Origin: Ensifer adhaerens
Lineage (GTDB): Bacteria; Pseudomonadota; Alphaproteobacteria; Rhizobiales; Rhizobiaceae
NCBI RefSeq assembly: GCF_001270265.1
Contig: NZ_LGAP01000011.1
Coordinates: forward strand, 1-64,000
Reading direction: 5' to 3'
Length of the DNA: 64,000 nt
Under the pieces are notes generated by a model. It did not search any database. It was not told the DNA's origin and saw only the letters and a list, made by a program, of their open reading frames with translations. Positions 24,623-33,221 of the stretch are shown piece by piece; the first letter of the stretch is position 1; every line of letters starts with the position of its first letter. The position numbers were made by a program, and so were the translations under genes.

Positions 24623-25795
24623 CTAGGGCTCTATCCAATTGCGCACCAAGTAGTCGCCAAACAAAGGCACTGTGAAATCGATATCTCCATAGGAAGGGCT
24701 ATAGATCATTCCCTTCTTGATGATACTTGCCCGCATTGGCCCCAGCTTGTTAGGTGGCTCTTTCATCATCTCCGCAACGTCGCCTGACTTGTAGGGCCCG
24801 TTGCCCAGCTTAGCCATGGCGCATACGTACTCACGTTCCCGCGGCGTCAGGCGATCAAAACGAACTCTGAAGAATCCGTCGTCTAGTCGCCGCAAAGCCT
24901 TCTGTGAAGACTGGTCAACGTCTGCGGCATCTATTGGCGAGTGATCTGCCGTATTCCATGCCTGATAGCCCCATTCTTGAAGGAAATATGGGTAGCCGCG
25001 CGTCTTCGCGACGATGGCATGCAATGCGTCGACCGCGATCCGCTCGCCTTCTACCTCAATAGGATTTTTGATCGCTAGCTCGGCCGACTTTTGATCAAGT
25101 GCGCCGACCGAGGGATAAGAGAATAGCCGTTCCGCATAGGACTTTGCATCACCGGAAAGTGCGGCCACCTGAGGTAGGCCGGCGCCGAAGAACAAGACAG
25201 GAAGCCCCTTTTGGTTTGTCCGATGAATGGCGACAATCAATGCGCCGTAATCCTTTTCGCCAATGTACTGGATTTCATCGATCAAAAGGGTCCAACCGCG
25301 CCCCGCTGCTTTTGCTGCCTCACCGACTCTGACGAAGAGTTCAGCAAGATCATATTCAATGTTTCCGCTATCAGCAGTCCCCATCTCGGGGTCAACGGAC
25401 AAGGCAAAGTCCCCCATTTCAACTTTGAATATCGAGGCGAAACTACGGAGCGCTCTCATCGCGCTAAAGGCAGTAGCTTTCGCCTGCTCAATTACGCTGA
25501 GCTTGCGAAGAACCTGGTGGATGCGGGGATATAGGAGGACCGGAAGAGGAATCCCTTCCGGCGCTTCAATCATCGAAGTTAAGTGCCCATGGTCATTGGC
25601 GATCTGCTCGATTTTGTTTAGCAACACCGTTTTTCCGACACCGCGAAGACCAAGTAGTATTTGCGATTGGGTGGGCTTACCGAAAATGGCTCGCTGGACA
25701 GCGATACGCGCGTCCTGAAGAATCCTGTCACGACCGGCCAGTTCGGGGGGTTGCGATCCAGCTCCGGGGGCGAAAGGGTTGCGAACTTCATCCAT
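24623..25795 (-). CDS. AAA/STAND-type ATPase of unknown role
   Basis: The 390-residue protein has Walker A GLRGVGKT (residues 49-56), Walker B TLLIDEIQY near 171-179, and a C-terminal winged-helix-like end with RLTPREREYVCAMAKLGNG and DIDFTVPLFGDYLVRNW. It resembles archaeal-type ATPases with an Orc1/Cdc6-like layout, which are often found alone in mobile regions. No partner is evident: the neighbours are a dead LysR gene and a truncated quinone reductase. The upstream 250 bases are AT-rich for this genome. The gene looks intact, and its start ATG at 25795 gives a normal N-terminus. Its function cannot be named. Confidence 0.7.
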   Translation of the reverse strand: MDEVRNPFAPGAGSQPPELAGRDRILQDARIAVQRAIFGKPTQSQILLGLRGVGKTVLLNKIEQIANDHGHLTSMIEAPEGIPLPVLLYPRIHQVLRKLSVIEQAKATAFSAMRALRSFASIFKVEMGDFALSVDPEMGTADSGNIEYDLAELFVRVGEAAKAAGRGWTLLIDEIQYIGEKDYGALIVAIHRTNQKGLPVLFFGAGLPQVAALSGDAKSYAERLFSYPSVGALDQKSAELAIKNPIEVEGERIAVDALHAIVAKTRGYPYFLQEWGYQAWNTADHSPIDAADVDQSSQKALRRLDDGFFRVRFDRLTPREREYVCAMAKLGNGPYKSGDVAEMMKEPPNKLGPMRASIIKKGMIYSPSYGDIDFTVPLFGDYLVRNWIEP

Positions 25796-26040
25796 GACTC
25801 ATACCCGCTTTAGATAGATATAGCGTAAATACCCTATAAGTGATTATATGTAAATATAACTCCCTAGAAGCATCTAGATTCGCTGAGAGCCTGTGCTCAG
25901 CGTCGGTTAGCAAACTACCGATGGTCGGAAGGATGCCATCGCATGGGCCGCGAAGACGCTCAACCGGCTGAAGCGAAGATACTCCCTCGCCAATGTGACC
26001 GAGCCAGCCACTCCCACGATCATAAACCACTACTCTCATC

Positions 26041-26553
26041 CTGCAGTTTCCGCTCTGGTGGTACACGATGCCGGCGATCCTGAAAGGCTGGGTGGACCGG
26101 GTCTATGCTTACGGATTGGCCTATGGTGTTGGCGAGCACAGCGACACCTATTGGGGTGAGCGGTTTGGTGAGGGGACGTTCAAGGGCAAGCGGGCGATGC
26201 TGATCGTCACCACCGGCGGATGGCAGGAGCACTACTCGGCTCGCGGGGTCAACGGGCCGATCGACGACCTGCTGTTCCCCATCAACCACGGCATCCTCTA
26301 CTATCCCGGATATGACGTGCTGCCACCTTTTGTGGCCTATCGGGTCGATCGCATCGGCGAAGCCGGCTTCGAGGATGTGGCGGAGCGCCTGCGCGAGCGC
26401 ATGAGGACACTTTCGACCACACCGCCTATTCCCTACCGACGTCAGAACGGTGGCGACTACCTGATCCCAAGCCTCGAGCTACGTCCAGACCTCGCCAATC
26501 CGAGTGACCGCGGCTTCGCCCTCCACATCGATCGGCAATATGCAGCCGAGTAG
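26041..26553 (+). pseudogene. NAD(P)H:quinone oxidoreductase, N-terminally truncated
   Basis: The frame reads LQFPLWWYTMPAILKGWVDR and continues with MLIVTTGGWQEHYSARGVNG and FPINHGILYYPGYDVLPPFV, the typical sequence of flavodoxin-fold quinone reductases (KefF/NQO1-like). An in-frame TAA at 26023-26025 lies just upstream, and the N-terminal half with the FMN phosphate-binding loop is absent. Translation could start at the ATG at 26068, but the product would lack a working flavin site. It is a gene remnant at an insertion border. Confidence 0.75.
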
Positions 26554-26800
26554 CCGTGCAGCATTGCAGATGAAATTTGCAGAAGCGGCTCCACTGGCTC
26601 TTGCGCATCGCCAGCGAACCGTTTCCCGGTCTGATCGGGAAACGGATGGCGGACGGAACTCCGGCCTCAGCCTTGTGGCGCCGAACGGCCACACGCCGCG
26701 TTGCATTTACGGCGACGGTTGCCGGGTTCAGGACGCTGGCTGCTACTCAGGACAAGGTAGGTCGGCTGTCTACGGCTTGGCGTCGTCCCAGCCGGCGATC

Positions 26801-27238
26801 TCAGGCAACATCGATATCTGTCCTGGAAAAGTCATCGCCTTCGAACAGAAGCGGCACATGCTGGGACTTCGCACAAGCGTAGGCGAAACAATCGCCGAAA
26901 TTCAGCCGCGCCGGATGGCCGACAAAGCGACCATAGTTGCGTGCCGCCTCAATCGCTGCACGGTGCAGGGATCCGCTGATAGGCATTTCTTGCCCATCGA
27001 TTGCTTCAAGGAATTGGTCAACACTCTCCTGCGCCAGTTCGATGATATCCGGTGGCGTTGGAGCCTGGTCGCCGTTGTGCGAGATGGCAATGATACGTGC
27101 CAGGCTGATCACCGCTTCGAACACAGCAAGTGACGAATAAAAGATTGGCGTCTTTGACATCTCGATTTTGGCGAGATGATAACCAGCATCTTCCTCGCCG
27201 GCCAACACCGCCACGATCACAGAGGCGTCCAGAAACAT
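26801..27238 (-). CDS. vapC: VapC-type PIN-domain toxin
   Basis: The 145-residue PIN-domain ribonuclease opens MFLDASVIVAVLAGEEDAGY, where the first catalytic Asp is, and ends with LNFGDCFAYACAKSQHVPLL and FEGDDFSRTDIDVA, the standard VapC acidic cluster. I chose the ATG at 27238, which overlaps the antitoxin stop (ATGA); the frame is also open to 27250. It belongs with the upstream VapB-like gene. It sits between a truncated quinone reductase and the promoter of tctC. Confidence 0.85.
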   Translation of the reverse strand: MFLDASVIVAVLAGEEDAGYHLAKIEMSKTPIFYSSLAVFEAVISLARIIAISHNGDQAPTPPDIIELAQESVDQFLEAIDGQEMPISGSLHRAAIEAARNYGRFVGHPARLNFGDCFAYACAKSQHVPLLFEGDDFSRTDIDVA

Positions 27239-27471
27239 CAGAGTTCCCACATCTCGTCGGTGAAGCGCTTCATGTCAAAGTTGGGCTTGTTCGACCCCAT
27301 ACGCGCCCTGAACTTGCCTTGAATTTTCGCGACGCGCTCGCGTAACGGCACTTCTTGCCGGATGCGATCGAGTTCATGCTGCAAGGCGCGCCGAACGGCC
27401 TCTGTCTTGTTAGGAGCCTTGGACAGCTTCTGTGGCAAATGACGCGAGAACGTTCGCGATTCGCGCACCAA
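27238..27471 (-). CDS. vapB: VapB-type antitoxin, start uncertain
   Basis: The recognisable part is APNKTEAVRRALQHELDRIR, the helix pair of a VapB transcription-factor-like antitoxin, and the tail FDMKRFTDEMWEL, which contacts VapC. The N-terminus is irregular. The only start codons are TTG (27471) and GTG, without a good ribosome binding site, and the usual first beta strand is not clear, so the N-terminus may be damaged or mis-framed. Its stop codon overlaps the vapC start. Confidence 0.65.
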   Translation of the reverse strand: MVRESRTFSRHLPQKLSKAPNKTEAVRRALQHELDRIRQEVPLRERVAKIQGKFRARMGSNKPNFDMKRFTDEMWEL

Positions 27472-27578
27472 CCGGAAACGGCAGAGGGCCCCATGGCGAG
27501 CCCACTCGCGCCGCGAGCGGCAAGCAACAGCCTAAGATTTCGTAAACACTGCGGTTCATTTTTCGCATTGAGGACTTG

Positions 27579-27599
27579 ATGTCAGCTTAATGTCAGCTT
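27579..27599 (+). promoter_or_regulatory. Tandem repeat with 11-bp period upstream of tctC, candidate TctD site
   Basis: ATGTCAGCTT occurs at 27579-27588 and again at 27590-27599, exactly one helical turn apart. OmpR/PhoB-family regulators bind as dimers to direct repeats of this spacing. The site is about 175 bases upstream of the tctC start and is the best candidate for TctD control of tctCBA. Confidence 0.55.
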
Positions 27600-27773
27600 T
27601 CTATGATGGCTTAGCAGTCGCTGGCGCCCCGTGGAGGCGGGCCCGCCGGTTGCGTCTGGGAGGAAGTCACCAATCCGGTCAGCGACAAGGGTCCTTTGGG
27701 CACCGTCGCCTCTTCCCGTTCGCACGCAGAAACAACGTGCGCGTGGAAAATCGCGCCTCATGGAGGACTGACC

Positions 27774-28718
27774 TTGAAACACTTTTTCCTGGCATCCATT
27801 CTCGCCGGCGCAATGGCGCTGCCGGCCTATGCGGCTGACTACACCATCATCGCTCCGGCAAATCCGGGCGGCGGCTGGGATCAGACCGCTCGTTCGCTCC
27901 AGACCGTCCTGCAGCAGGAAGGCATCTCCGGCAACGTACAGGTCCAGAACGTACCGGGCGCCGGCGGCACAATCGGTCTCGCTCAGTTCGCAAGCCAGCA
28001 GAAGGGCAACCCGAACGCGCTCATCGTCGGCGGATACGTCATGGTCGGCGCGATCCTGACCAACAAGTCGCCGGTCACCCTCAAGGATGTCACCCCGATC
28101 GCACGCCTCACCGGCGAATATGAAGCGATCGTCGTTCCGGCTGCTTCCGAGATCAAGACGATGGCTGACCTCGTCGAAGCCCTCAAGAAGGATCCGGGCG
28201 CGGTTTCCTGGGCTGGCGGCTCTGCCGGCGGCACCGACCACATCGCCGTTGGCCTGATCGCCAAGGCAGCCGGCGTTGACCCGACCAAGATCAACTACAT
28301 TGCCTACTCCGGCGGCGGCGAAGCCCTTGCAGCCATCCTCGGCAGCCAGGTTACGGCCGGCATCTCCGGCTACGGCGAGTTCGAAGCCCAGGTCAAGGCC
28401 GGAACGCTGCGCCTGATCGCGGTTTCGAGCGGCGAGCGCATCGCCGGCATCGACGCTCCGACGCTGAAGGAATCCGGCCTCGATGTCGTCGTTGAAAACT
28501 GGCGCATGGTTGCAGCGGCTCCCGGCCTCACCGACGAGCAGAAGGCGGCCGTTTCGGCCGACGTCGAAAAGCTTGCCAAGTCGGCCGGCTGGCAGGAGGT
28601 CCTGAAGACCAAGGGCTGGCAGGATAGCTACCTTGCAGGTGACGCATTCGCCGCCCAGCTCGAAAAGGACGTTGCGGCCACCGAAGGCGTCCTCAAGGAC
28701 ATTGGACTGGTGAAATGA
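27774..28718 (+). CDS. tctC: Tripartite tricarboxylate transporter, periplasmic binding protein
   Basis: The 314-residue TctC/Bug-family protein has a signal peptide (LKHFFLASILAGAMALPAYA) and marks such as ANPGGGWDQTAR, VQNVPGAGGTIGL and SWAGGSAGGTDHIAVGLIAK. It binds a carboxylate in the periplasm for the TctAB permease. The start is a TTG at 27774: GGAGG at 27762-27766 stands 7 bases before it, and the signal peptide begins right there. The gene overlaps tctB by 4 bases. The substrate may be citrate or another carboxylate; Bug proteins are diverse. Confidence 0.85.
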   Translation: MKHFFLASILAGAMALPAYAADYTIIAPANPGGGWDQTARSLQTVLQQEGISGNVQVQNVPGAGGTIGLAQFASQQKGNPNALIVGGYVMVGAILTNKSPVTLKDVTPIARLTGEYEAIVVPAASEIKTMADLVEALKKDPGAVSWAGGSAGGTDHIAVGLIAKAAGVDPTKINYIAYSGGGEALAAILGSQVTAGISGYGEFEAQVKAGTLRLIAVSSGERIAGIDAPTLKESGLDVVVENWRMVAAAPGLTDEQKAAVSADVEKLAKSAGWQEVLKTKGWQDSYLAGDAFAAQLEKDVAATEGVLKDIGLVK

Positions 28719-29206
28719 CCAAGGGGCTCAACCCTTCCACCACAACGCGTCGCCCGGATCGGGCGGCGCTCTTCATCGCGGCCGTGCTTGCCGCTATCGC
28801 TGGCCTCATTTTCTGGGACGTGTCGCGCCTGGCAGGCGCTGCCGGTTACTCCCAGGTCGGACCGACGACGGTCCCCTACGCGATCGCCTGCTGTCTCGCC
28901 GGCCTTTCGGTCTGGACGGTCTTCGAAGCCCTCCGGAACGACTTTCCCGAGCGCGAGCGTCAGGAGTTCGGTCCAGTATTCTGGATCGTCGCGGGCCTTG
29001 TCGCACAGATGCTGCTGTTGAACGTCGCCGGATTTTCGATCGCCACCGGTATTCTTTTTGCGCTCACCGCACGCGGTTTCGGCAAACGCAAGCTCTGGTT
29101 CTCTTTGCCTGTCGGCATCGCGCTCTGTTTTGCCGTGTGGGTGATCTTCGCCAAGCTCCTGCAACTGTCGCTACCCGCAGGGCCGCTTGAACGCCTGTTC
29201 TTCTAA
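28715..29206 (+). CDS. tctB: Tripartite tricarboxylate transporter, small membrane subunit
   Basis: The 163-residue protein has four hydrophobic segments (about residues 15-33, 50-70, 90-125 and 130-150), the TctB layout. It starts within the tctC stop codon (ATGA). TctB forms the permease with TctA and is required for sodium- or proton-driven uptake. TctB proteins are poorly conserved, so the call leans on size, topology and position. Confidence 0.82.
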   Translation: MTKGLNPSTTTRRPDRAALFIAAVLAAIAGLIFWDVSRLAGAAGYSQVGPTTVPYAIACCLAGLSVWTVFEALRNDFPERERQEFGPVFWIVAGLVAQMLLLNVAGFSIATGILFALTARGFGKRKLWFSLPVGIALCFAVWVIFAKLLQLSLPAGPLERLFF

Positions 29207-29220
29207 GAGGGCCGACGACC

Positions 29221-30738
29221 ATGGCTACTTTTGATTTCCTGTTGCAGGGATTGTGGGTTGCTGCCCAGCCGATGAACCTGCTTTATGCGCTGATCGGCGT
29301 GACGCTCGGGACCGCCGTCGGCGTGCTTCCCGGCATCGGCCCCGCCTTGACCGTCGCCCTTTTGCTTCCAGTCACCTACCGGCTCGATCCGGCCGGTTCG
29401 CTGATTATGTTCGCTGGCATTTATTACGGCGGCATGTATGGCGGCTCGACCACCTCGATCCTGCTCAACACACCGGGTGAAAGCGCTTCGATCGTCACCG
29501 CGCTCGAAGGCAACAAGATGGCCCGCGCCGGACGGGGCGGACCTGCGCTTGCGACCGCGGCCATCGGCTCATTCGTTGCCGGCCTGATCGCGACGCTCGG
29601 CCTTGCGTTCATCGCCCCCTATATCGTCAAGCTGGCCCTGGTTTTCGGCCCGCGTGAATATTTCGCGCTGATGGTTCTCGCCTTCGTGACGGTGTCGTCA
29701 GCGTTCGGCGATTCCACGCTTCGTGGCCTGACCGCACTCTTCGTCGGCCTGGCGCTTTCCGTCGTCGGCATCGATCAGCTGACCGGCCAGACGCGCCTTT
29801 CCTTCGGCGTCCCGGAACTGCTTGACGGTATCGAGGTCACCACGCTTGCCGTGGCGATGTTCGCGATCGGCGAAACGCTGTTCATTGCGGCGCAAGGCGA
29901 CAAGGGGCCGGACAAGGTCGAGGCCGTACGCGGCTCGGTCTGGATGAGCAAACTCGACTGGGCACGCTCGTGGAAGCCCTGGCTGCGCGGCACCTTCATC
30001 GGTTTTCCGATCGGCGCCATGCCGGCCGGTGGCGCTGAAATCGGCACTTTCCTGTCCTATGCGACAGAAAAGCGCCTGGCCAAGCATCCGGAAGAATTCG
30101 GTAACGGCGCCATCGAAGGTGTGGCCGGTCCGGAAGCTGCCAACAATGCATCGGCTGCCGGCACGCTCGTTCCACTCTTGACGCTCGGCCTGCCGACGAC
30201 CGCGACCGCCGCGATCATGCTCGCCGGCTTCCAGCAATATGGTCTGCAGCCCGGACCGCTGTTGTTTGCAACCAACCCTCAGCTCGTCTGGGGTCTGATC
30301 GCCAGCCTCTTGATTGCCAACTTCATGCTGCTGGTCCTGAACCTTCCGCTGATCGGCCTTTGGGTTAAGTTGCTGACCATCCCGAAGCCGTGGCTCTATG
30401 CAGGCATTCTGCTGTTTGCGACGCTTGGCACCATCGGCGCCAACCCGTCGGTCTACGAGCTGGGCATGCTGCTCGCCTTCGGCCTGCTCGGCTATGCCAT
30501 GCGTATGTTCGGCTATCCGATCGCACCTGTTGTCGTCGGTCTCATCCTTGGGCCGCTCGCCGAGCAGCAGCTCCGCCGTGCGCTCGCGATCAGCCAGGGG
30601 GACGTCAGCGTGCTCTTCACCTCGCCGATCGCCGCCGTACTGCTGGTCATCGCTGCGGCTGCGCTGATCGTTCCACTGATCCTCAGGGCTCGCGGACGCG
30701 GCCAAGTGCTGGCGCAGCTTGCAGCCAACGAAGACTAA
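29221..30738 (+). CDS. tctA: Tripartite tricarboxylate transporter, large membrane subunit
   Basis: The 505-residue inner-membrane protein with about 12 membrane segments is the best-conserved TTT subunit. Marks include [20 protein letters not shown] near residue 38, [20 protein letters not shown] near residue 73, and [20 protein letters not shown] in the second half; the two Pro-rich loops are the hallmark of the family. It follows tctB by 14 bases and ends the operon. A repeat element with two hairpins follows directly. Confidence 0.9.
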   Translation: MATFDFLLQGLWVAAQPMNLLYALIGVTLGTAVGVLPGIGPALTVALLLPVTYRLDPAGSLIMFAGIYYGGMYGGSTTSILLNTPGESASIVTALEGNKMARAGRGGPALATAAIGSFVAGLIATLGLAFIAPYIVKLALVFGPREYFALMVLAFVTVSSAFGDSTLRGLTALFVGLALSVVGIDQLTGQTRLSFGVPELLDGIEVTTLAVAMFAIGETLFIAAQGDKGPDKVEAVRGSVWMSKLDWARSWKPWLRGTFIGFPIGAMPAGGAEIGTFLSYATEKRLAKHPEEFGNGAIEGVAGPEAANNASAAGTLVPLLTLGLPTTATAAIMLAGFQQYGLQPGPLLFATNPQLVWGLIASLLIANFMLLVLNLPLIGLWVKLLTIPKPWLYAGILLFATLGTIGANPSVYELGMLLAFGLLGYAMRMFGYPIAPVVVGLILGPLAEQQLRRALAISQGDVSVLFTSPIAAVLLVIAAAALIVPLILRARGRGQVLAQLAANED

Positions 30739-30746
30739 GAAAGCCC

Positions 30747-30845
30747 TACAGCGCCACGCGCCTGTTCAGGCGCGCGGCGCTGTAACATTTTGATCTTCTG
30801 CATAATTTTGTCCCTAAATCGATTCTGATTTAGGGGATTATGCAG
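30747..30845 (+). repeat. Intergenic two-hairpin repeat, copy 1
   Basis: Hairpin A (30747-30784) has arms TACAGCGCC...GGCGCTGTA with an inner GCGCCTG/CAGGCGC. Hairpin B (30798-30845) has outer arms CTGCATAAT/ATTATGCAG and inner CCCTAAATC/GATTTAGGG. The same pair, in reverse orientation and diverged, occurs at 56756-56858. The spacer between the hairpins is also conserved (AACATTTTGA against the reverse of TCAAAGTGCT). It looks like a rhizobial intergenic mosaic repeat and may also end tctCBA transcription. Confidence 0.8.
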
Positions 30846-30999
30846 GAGCCTCCCAAGGCTCAATTAGCAGGCCCGGTCGATCGACTATCGACCGGGTCTG
30901 CTTCCGTTGCATGGCTGCAGTGACTAATTGTGCATTGCAAAAAGACCTGGCAAACCCCATCTTTTGCTCATCAGAGAGAAAACGAAAGCGAGCAAAGAG

Positions 31000-31167
31000 A
31001 TGGCTACCACAACTTACCGCAAGGGTTTCATCGGCCGCGCATTCGCAGTTCTCGGCGCCGCTAGCGCCGCTGCCGCTGCTGTCGAAGGCCACCGCCGCCC
31101 GAAAGCAAGCGATCTGCGCACCCTCGGCATCGATCCGGCCAATTTCCCGGACGCACGCCGCAGCTAA
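31000..31167 (+). CDS. Small conserved-looking protein, 55 residues
   Basis: From the ATG at 31000 the product is MATTTYRKGFIGRAFAVLGA followed by an Ala-rich stretch and DLRTLGIDPANFPDARRS. It is short, basic at the N-terminus, with one weak hydrophobic segment. A strong terminator lies 50 bases downstream and a stretch with promoter space lies upstream, so it is probably a single transcription unit. I do not know the function; the C-terminal segment LGIDPxxF suggests a short interaction motif. Confidence 0.6.
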   Translation: MATTTYRKGFIGRAFAVLGAASAAAAAVEGHRRPKASDLRTLGIDPANFPDARRS

Positions 31168-31219
31168 CAGAGATTTCCAGCGCCCGTCACGACAGGGCGC
31201 CTTATCCTCCCAAGGATGA

Positions 31220-31258
31220 AACGGCTCGACCTCGAGAGAGGACGGGCCGTTATTTTTT
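31220..31258 (+). terminator. Rho-independent terminator after the 55-residue gene
   Basis: The stem is AACGGCTCGACCTC / GAGAGGACGGGCCGTT with two mismatches and is followed by ATTTTTT. A smaller hairpin, GCGCCC/GGGCGC (31180-31200), precedes it. It lies between the small gene and a leftward gene and could serve both. Confidence 0.75.
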
Positions 31259-31273
31259 GGCCAATCGACCCTA

Positions 31274-31546
31274 CTAGCGTCCCGTGGCCATCCGCATCAA
31301 GTCGCGCATGCGCTGCCGCAGGATGCGCCCCCACGGCACCTCGGCATCAATTGCCCGGTAGCCGGCCTGCGTCAGCGAAAAGCGGACGCTGCCGTCGATC
31401 TCGCGTCTTGTGATGTACTGCATGTTCAAGGCACGAAAGACCGCGGCGTGAAGCTCTTGCGGCCAATCGATATCATCGGCCGGCACCCGATGGGCGCCTG
31501 CTCGGTAAACCTCTTCCAAAACCCGCTGCAGATCACCTGAAATCAT
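31274..31546 (-). CDS. Hypothetical protein, possible winged helix, 90 residues
   Basis: The ATG at 31546 follows an AACGGGGG stretch. The sequence LQRVLEEVYRAGAHRVPADD ... VFRALNMQYITRREIDGSVR ... FSLTQAGYRAIDAEVPWG reads like a small helix-turn-helix with a wing ending in FSLTQAGY. I do not recognise a named family. It is transcribed away from the DUF475 gene promoter, in the same direction as that gene and downstream of it. Confidence 0.6.
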   Translation of the reverse strand: MISGDLQRVLEEVYRAGAHRVPADDIDWPQELHAAVFRALNMQYITRREIDGSVRFSLTQAGYRAIDAEVPWGRILRQRMRDLMRMATGR

Positions 31547-31671
31547 CCCCCGTTATCCCGGGACGAAGGCAGTTTGGCAATGCCGGCGGCCGTCGTTGCT
31601 GGCTTTCGGCTGCAAAAAGGCCCCGGCGCGATCGCACGGGGCCTTTCAAGAAGTATGTGTGGTTGAGCTGC

Positions 31672-32775
31672 TTATGCCTCGACGTGGGCCCGTTGATGGC
31701 TCACTTCCCCGCTGGGTTCTGCCTCGCGTTCCCGCTTGTTGTAGCGGATGGAGGACCAGAGCGAGATACCGATCAGGGCAGCGCCGCCGAGGCCGGTGAT
31801 CACTTCAGGAATGTGCACCAGCGTCTGGAAGTACATCACCACCGAGAGGATCAGGATCGCGTAGAACGCGCCGTGTTCCAGGTAGCGGTACTCGTTGAGC
31901 GTGCCCTTCTCCACCAGCATGATTGTCATCGAGCGCACATACATCGCGCCGATGCCAAGGCCGATGGCGATGACGAAGAGGTTCTGCGTCAAGGCGAAGG
32001 CGCCGATGACACCGTCGAACGAGAAGCTCGCATCAAGCACTTCCAGGTAAAGGAAGGCACCGAAGCCGCCCTTTGCCGCAGCACTCAACGTCTGCTGCGA
32101 TGCGTCGAGCAAACCTCCGACCACCTCGACGACGAGGAAGGTCAGCAAGCCGTAGATACCCGAATAAACGAAGGTATGTGCCTCGGCGGGATCGAGCAGG
32201 GTCGAGAAACCAAGGATAAGCGCCAGCACGAAGGCAATTTCGATGCCCTTGATCGTGGCGAAACGCGCCATCTTGCTTTCGACCCAGTGGATCCAGTGCA
32301 CGTCCTTCTCATGGTCGAAGAAGTAGGTGAGGCCCACCATCATCAGGAAGGTACCGCCGAAGGCGGCGATCGGCAGGTGCGCATCATTCATGATGCGGGC
32401 ATATTCTTCGGGCTTGGTCGCTGCCAGAACGATCGCATCGATCGGGCCGATGCTCGCCGCGATAACGACGATGAGCAGCGGAAAGACGATGCGCATGCCG
32501 AAGACGGCGATGATGATACCCCAGGTCAGGAAGCGGTGCTGCCATTCCGGGGTCATGTCCTTCAGCTTGTTGGCGTTGACGATCGCGTTGTCGAAGGACA
32601 GCGAAATTTCGAGAACGGCCAAAACGGTGCAGATGAAGAACACCGTGGCCATGCCGCCGAGCGTGCCGGTCGACTGCCAGCCGAGCCAGGCGCCAAGCAC
32701 AAGGCCGATCGCCGTGACGATGAAGGCCCACTTGAAATAACCAACTGCGCTTGTGTGCGTTTGAGGCTGCGTCAT
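31672..32775 (-). CDS. DUF475/TerC-like integral membrane protein
   Basis: The 367-residue protein has about nine membrane segments and the duplicated acidic motifs of the TerC/DUF475 group: LEISLSFDNAIVNANKL near residue 50 and LEVLDASFSFDGVIGAFAL near residue 245. The conserved Asp residues inside membrane helices (SFDNA, SFDGV) suggest metal ion transport; relatives have been linked to tellurite resistance and manganese export. I chose the ATG at 32775 because GGAGG precedes it by seven bases. The gene has an unusually long 5' region. The exact substrate is not known. Confidence 0.8.
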   Translation of the reverse strand: MTQPQTHTSAVGYFKWAFIVTAIGLVLGAWLGWQSTGTLGGMATVFFICTVLAVLEISLSFDNAIVNANKLKDMTPEWQHRFLTWGIIIAVFGMRIVFPLLIVVIAASIGPIDAIVLAATKPEEYARIMNDAHLPIAAFGGTFLMMVGLTYFFDHEKDVHWIHWVESKMARFATIKGIEIAFVLALILGFSTLLDPAEAHTFVYSGIYGLLTFLVVEVVGGLLDASQQTLSAAAKGGFGAFLYLEVLDASFSFDGVIGAFALTQNLFVIAIGLGIGAMYVRSMTIMLVEKGTLNEYRYLEHGAFYAILILSVVMYFQTLVHIPEVITGLGGAALIGISLWSSIRYNKREREAEPSGEVSHQRAHVEA

Positions 32776-33221
32776 CGACGGACCTCCTTCGCGCGCACGA
32801 CACCCGGTTCGGAGAAAAAGTGAGATTTGGAAACGAGAACGCGCACGGCCGAAAGGGCACATGCGTTAGGCATGAAATCAGTTTTCATGGTAGCTAATCC
32901 GCCGGCTAATTTGCTGGCGGTACCGACATCACGAGAGCGCCGTAAAACTCTCGCCAGAGGGGCCCGGCACCAGTGTTCATCCCGTGGTCCGATGTCTGGA
33001 CGGCAGGATCACCCCTTAAGTAGCAGCGCCGCGCGTTACGTCAAGAGGCAACGCCATCTCCCACAGGTCGATCTGGCATTCCATGATCGAAATCAGGCAA
33101 GCGGATTGAGGTCGGCGCAGCGGGATTCATTCGTAAAACTTATCGTCCCATACGAAGAGCGCGATGGATCGGCGCGCGGGAATATGTAAAAGGCACGGGA
33201 ACACGTTTGAAAGCCGCTCCC
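32776..33221. other. Long divergent intergenic region between DUF475 gene and EamA gene
   Basis: About 445 bases without a gene. Near the DUF475 side lies the palindrome-like CATGAAATCAGTTTTCATG (32871-32889), and further out are G- and C-rich self-complementary segments that could fold in the DUF475 leader RNA. TerC-like genes are sometimes under manganese riboswitch control, but I could not match the yybP-ykoY consensus here. Confidence 0.4.

Noticed and set aside
32776-33030. Manganese (yybP-ykoY) riboswitch upstream of the DUF475 gene
   Set aside because: The long leader and the TerC-like gene suggested it, but I could not find the conserved core sequences in the right order. A covariance-model search would decide.
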